In this document: piece by piece, positions 6,992-8,591 of the stretch | How positions within the stretch are numbered: position 1 is the stretch's first letter | Layout: every line of letters starts with the position of its first letter | DNA from: Bacilli bacterium | Lineage (GTDB): Bacteria; Bacillota_I; Bacilli_A; RFN20; CAG-826 | DNA: 8,591 nt | Direction of reading: 5' to 3' | Assembly: GCA_017618495.1 (NCBI GenBank) | Contig: JAFZUD010000022.1 | Coordinates: 1-8,591 of the forward strand | Program-made: the position numbers and the translations under genes | The notes under the pieces: generated by a model | What the model saw: only the letters and a program-made list of their open reading frames with translations | Told to the model about the DNA's origin: nothing | Database searches by the model: none

Positions 6992-7459
6992 TTAGTTTTT
7001 CTTGCTATGAACAAGAAGGTCGATGGCGCCGAAGGCAGCAGCGAGGAAGCTGAAGACGATGACGCAGATGGAACCGGCACCTAAACCGCTGTCAGCGGTG
7101 CTAGCCATATCAACGGTTGGGTTGGCGCTGGTGTAGAACATGATGGAGAAGATGAAGAGAACCGCGGCGCCGACACCTAAGACGATCTCAGCAAGGGCGA
7201 TGGACTTACCGGCATTCTCGCCAATGATGAATCCGCCAATGGCAGCGACGAGAACGAGGCAGACGCAAACGAATCCGATGATAAGTGGCCAGACGACGTT
7301 ATATCCATCCTGAAGGGCGAACATGACGGAGTAGACATTGCCACGGGCACATCCGGATTCACCAGCGAAAGCGTCGGCGAACATGCACATCATCGCGACA
7401 AATGAGAAGATAAATGCAAAGACTGAAGTGATACGGGTTGGGGATTTTACTGTTTTCAT
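6992..7459 (-). CDS. Small four-helix membrane protein of unknown function
   Basis: The 155-residue protein begins with a basic MKTVKSPTR and has four hydrophobic segments at about residues 12-32, 57-79, 87-109 and 126-150. A short extramembrane stretch (33-56) includes C37, and a polar A/S/T/D-rich loop (110-125) joins helices 3 and 4. The protein ends in a basic tail, HSKKN. It carries cysteines at 25, 37, 65, 67 and 132, four of them within or next to membrane segments. With both ends basic, both termini are probably cytoplasmic. I do not recognise a family. The start is well supported: AGGAA lies 6 nt before the ATG, and a promoter about 25-60 bp upstream is described separately. It is convergent with the exporter operon, sharing the terminator, and divergent from the repeat lipoprotein. 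Real gene with good confidence; function unknown. Confidence 0.78.
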   Translation of the reverse strand: MKTVKSPTRITSVFAFIFSFVAMMCMFADAFAGESGCARGNVYSVMFALQDGYNVVWPLIIGFVCVCLVLVAAIGGFIIGENAGKSIALAEIVLGVGAAVLFIFSIMFYTSANPTVDMASTADSGLGAGSICVIVFSFLAAAFGAIDLLVHSKKN

Positions 7460-7465
7460 AGAGTG

Positions 7466-7470
7466 TTCCT
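7466..7470 (-). promoter_or_regulatory. Ribosome binding site of the four-helix membrane protein
   Basis: AGGAA on the minus strand, 6 nt before the ATG at 7459, supports that start codon. Confidence 0.65.
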
Positions 7471-7490
7471 GTTTACTAGTTCGTTTTTAT

Positions 7491-7519
7491 ATTATGCCCA
7501 AAACCATTACGAGGGGCAA
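7491..7519 (-). promoter_or_regulatory. Sigma-70-type promoter of the four-helix membrane protein
   Basis: On the minus strand TTGCCC (7519-7514, 4/6 to TTGACA) and CATAAT (7496-7491, 5/6 to TATAAT) are separated by exactly 17 bp. Initiation is predicted near 7484, giving a leader of about 25 nt that contains the AGGAA ribosome site. This is the best complete -35/-10 pair in the window. Confidence 0.6.
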
Positions 7520-7523
7520 CATT

Positions 7524-7538
7524 GAGTATTTTATACTC
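7524..7538. promoter_or_regulatory. Palindrome GAGTAT-TTT-ATACTC, possible operator
   Basis: Two perfect 6-bp half-sites flank a 3-bp centre. On the minus strand the palindrome lies 4 bp upstream of the TTGCCC -35 box, a common place for an activator site. It is also about 100 bp upstream of the lipoprotein gene on the plus strand. It lacks GC content and a T-run of terminator type. Binding by a regulator is inference. Confidence 0.4.
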
Positions 7539-7570
7539 GTGGGAAGAGATTTCCACCTATTTCGCAAGCA

Positions 7571-7609
7571 AAAGAGGAGTTCGGGTCGCTTTTTCGCAAA
7601 CGCCTCTTT
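7571..7609. repeat. Inverted repeat upstream of the repeat-lipoprotein gene
   Basis: AAAGAGG (7571-7577) and CCTCTTT (7603-7609) are perfect 7-bp inverted copies with a 25-nt loop. The loop contains a second copy of TTCGCAA (7593-7599; first copy 7561-7567). It lies 33 nt before the start codon. It could be a folded leader or a two-site operator if transcription starts upstream, or chance in AT-rich DNA. Confidence 0.3.
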
Positions 7610-7629
7610 CTTTGAAAGACTTTTTATCA

Positions 7630-7635
7630 CATAAT
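7630..7635 (+). promoter_or_regulatory. Possible -10 element of the repeat lipoprotein
   Basis: CATAAT (5/6 to TATAAT) ends 6 nt before the ATG at 7642, the same spacing as at the operon start at 811. No good -35 is seen at the right distance; TTGAAA at 7612-7617 is too close. If used, the mRNA would be leaderless, which would explain the lack of a Shine-Dalgarno. Confidence 0.35.
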
Positions 7636-7641
7636 CTTAGT

Positions 7642-8591
7642 ATGCAAAGACGCAACTTTTCGAAATACTTTCTTGTAGTCTCTTTAGCCGCTACGGGATT
7701 TCTTTCCGCTTGTTCTAGCGAGGGTGATTCCTCTCCAAAAGGCAGCCCTGTTTATCAGGTCGACTTCTATGATGATGCTGGAACGCAGGTAGGCTATGGC
7801 TATGCCATCGAAGGCAGAGCCGTCCATTTCAGAGCCATGGATGGAACCGCCTATGACTATAACCCACATACCGATATGGAACTCACCACCCCAGGCGCCA
7901 GATTTGTTTTTGATGGCTGGGAAGGAACATATGACACTGCTTTTAATAGCAATGTGAGCAGCGATCTTCAGGGCGAAGCCGTCAATCTCGATCAGATCAA
8001 GGGCAGCTGCCGTGTGACTGCCAAATTCAAAGAGAAGTCATACAAGATCGAGACGATCTTCAAGAACAACGGAAGCCCTGTCGAAGGCGGAGCCAATGTC
8101 CTCTTTGGCGAAGCTATCACCATCCCAACTGCGATTCCAACCGAAGCGCATCCTGAGTATTACAACAACTACAACTTCGATGGCTGGGTCCTCTCCAAAG
8201 ACGATACAGCCGCCAAGTTCACAAGCGCCGACACCCTCGTCTACAAATGGAAGAGCGGTGCTAACGCCAATCAGAACGCTTGGGGCGTTGGAGCACCAGA
8301 CGCCGCTGACGCAATTGGCAACAAAGGCGTCATTTACCTCGACAAAACCCTCACGGATCATATGCCGACCTACCCTTCCTACATCAGTGATGGAACGAAG
8401 TGGATCGGGCTTGGAAACCTAAGCAAAGGCACCCTCCCTCTCGAATTCAAATCGACCTATGAGACCGAGAAGAAAGACTTCACCGTCACGATGATGGCGA
8501 CCGATGGAGTCAGCGTATTAAGTTCGTTCGATGTCGAATACGGAAAGACAATCGTTTTCGAAAGAGAAGTGCTCGCAGGAAACCAGACAAA
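7642..8591 (+). CDS. Surface lipoprotein with InlB/Flg_new-like repeats (partial, C-terminus beyond window)
   Basis: From the ATG at 7642 the frame stays open for 316 codons to the right edge. The N-terminus is a lipoprotein signal: MQRRNFSK, a hydrophobic stretch, then lipobox L21-S-A-C24, followed by a Ser/Gly/Asp linker. Two related units follow, roughly 38-133 and 134-203. Each opens with a beta strand (YQVDFY, YKIETIF) and carries the F-D-G-W motif (residues 90-93 and 179-182). This resembles the beta-grasp InlB B-repeat (Listeria-Bacteroides, Flg_new) seen in Gram-positive surface proteins. Residues about 205-316 are Gly/Ala- then strand-rich and unrecognised, including a WGVGAPDAADA segment. 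It is probably an exposed adhesion or binding protein anchored to the membrane. No Shine-Dalgarno precedes the start. It is divergent from the four-helix protein. Lipoprotein call strong, repeat family moderate. Confidence 0.82.
   Translation, partial: MQRRNFSKYFLVVSLAATGFLSACSSEGDSSPKGSPVYQVDFYDDAGTQVGYGYAIEGRAVHFRAMDGTAYDYNPHTDMELTTPGARFVFDGWEGTYDTAFNSNVSSDLQGEAVNLDQIKGSCRVTAKFKEKSYKIETIFKNNGSPVEGGANVLFGEAITIPTAIPTEAHPEYYNNYNFDGWVLSKDDTAAKFTSADTLVYKWKSGANANQNAWGVGAPDAADAIGNKGVIYLDKTLTDHMPTYPSYISDGTKWIGLGNLSKGTLPLEFKSTYETEKKDFTVTMMATDGVSVLSSFDVEYGKTIVFEREVLAGNQT

Noticed and set aside
7606..7628. TCTTT-G-AAAGA followed by CTTTTTAT as a terminator
   Set aside because: The loop would be one base and the stem AT-only, and no plus-strand gene ends upstream of it in this region.
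8038..8361. 107-codon antisense frame and a 108-codon forward frame over the repeat lipoprotein
   Set aside because: Both lie within an open, domain-bearing lipoprotein gene and are low-complexity shadows.
1..8591. Mollicute genetic code (TGA = Trp), CRISPR, tRNA or mobile element
   Set aside because: TGA ends two genes in ATGA overlaps and Trp is TGG. No repeat-spacer pattern, cloverleaf, transposase or terminal inverted repeats were seen.

Overview
This window looks like a piece of a low-to-mid GC Gram-positive-type chromosome, most likely Bacillota or a wall-less or near-wall-less relative (Bacilli, Erysipelotrichia or Mycoplasmatota-like gut lineages). The taxonomic call is an inference from protein style, two lipobox lipoproteins and AT-rich -10 elements; no rRNA or marker gene is present. 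TGA is used as a stop, including inside ATGA overlaps, and Trp is TGG, so the genetic code is the standard bacterial one and not Mycoplasma code 4.

Layout. (1) 1-699, minus strand: a PAP2-family membrane phosphatase whose C-terminus lies beyond the left edge. (2) 700-810: a short divergent promoter region. (3) 811-6952, plus strand: a tightly packed five-gene unit. It holds a zinc-ribbon/SEL1-repeat protein, two ABC exporter half-transporters, a lipoprotein and a Vsr-like endonuclease. Every junction is a 1- to 4-nt overlap or a 1-nt gap. (4) 6951-6980: a hairpin with T-runs on both strands, between convergent genes. (5) 6992-7459, minus strand: a small four-helix membrane protein. (6) 7460-7641: a divergent intergenic region with a recognisable minus-strand promoter, a 15-bp palindrome just upstream of its -35, and a longer inverted repeat. 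(7) 7642-8591, plus strand: a lipoprotein with InlB/Flg_new-like repeats, running off the right edge.

How the genes may work together. The two ABC half-transporters form a heterodimeric type IV (MdlAB/BmrCD/TM287-288-like) exporter. The sequence predicts one degenerate and one consensus ATP site. The lipoprotein encoded directly behind them would sit on the outer face of the membrane and could be an accessory. The zinc-ribbon/SEL1 protein in front is a plausible cytosolic scaffold. The last gene is a divergent Vsr-fold nuclease lacking the classical zinc ligands and without a neighbouring cytosine methyltransferase. Its link to the exporter may be only co-transcription.

The most notable signals are the complementary degeneracy of the ABC pair, the atypical Vsr homologue in an exporter operon, and three -10-like elements placed so close to start codons that their mRNAs would be leaderless or nearly so. 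I see no CRISPR array, tRNA, rRNA, insertion sequence or phage gene. Nothing here proves a new defence or secretion system; the five-gene operon is the best candidate for an undescribed functional unit.
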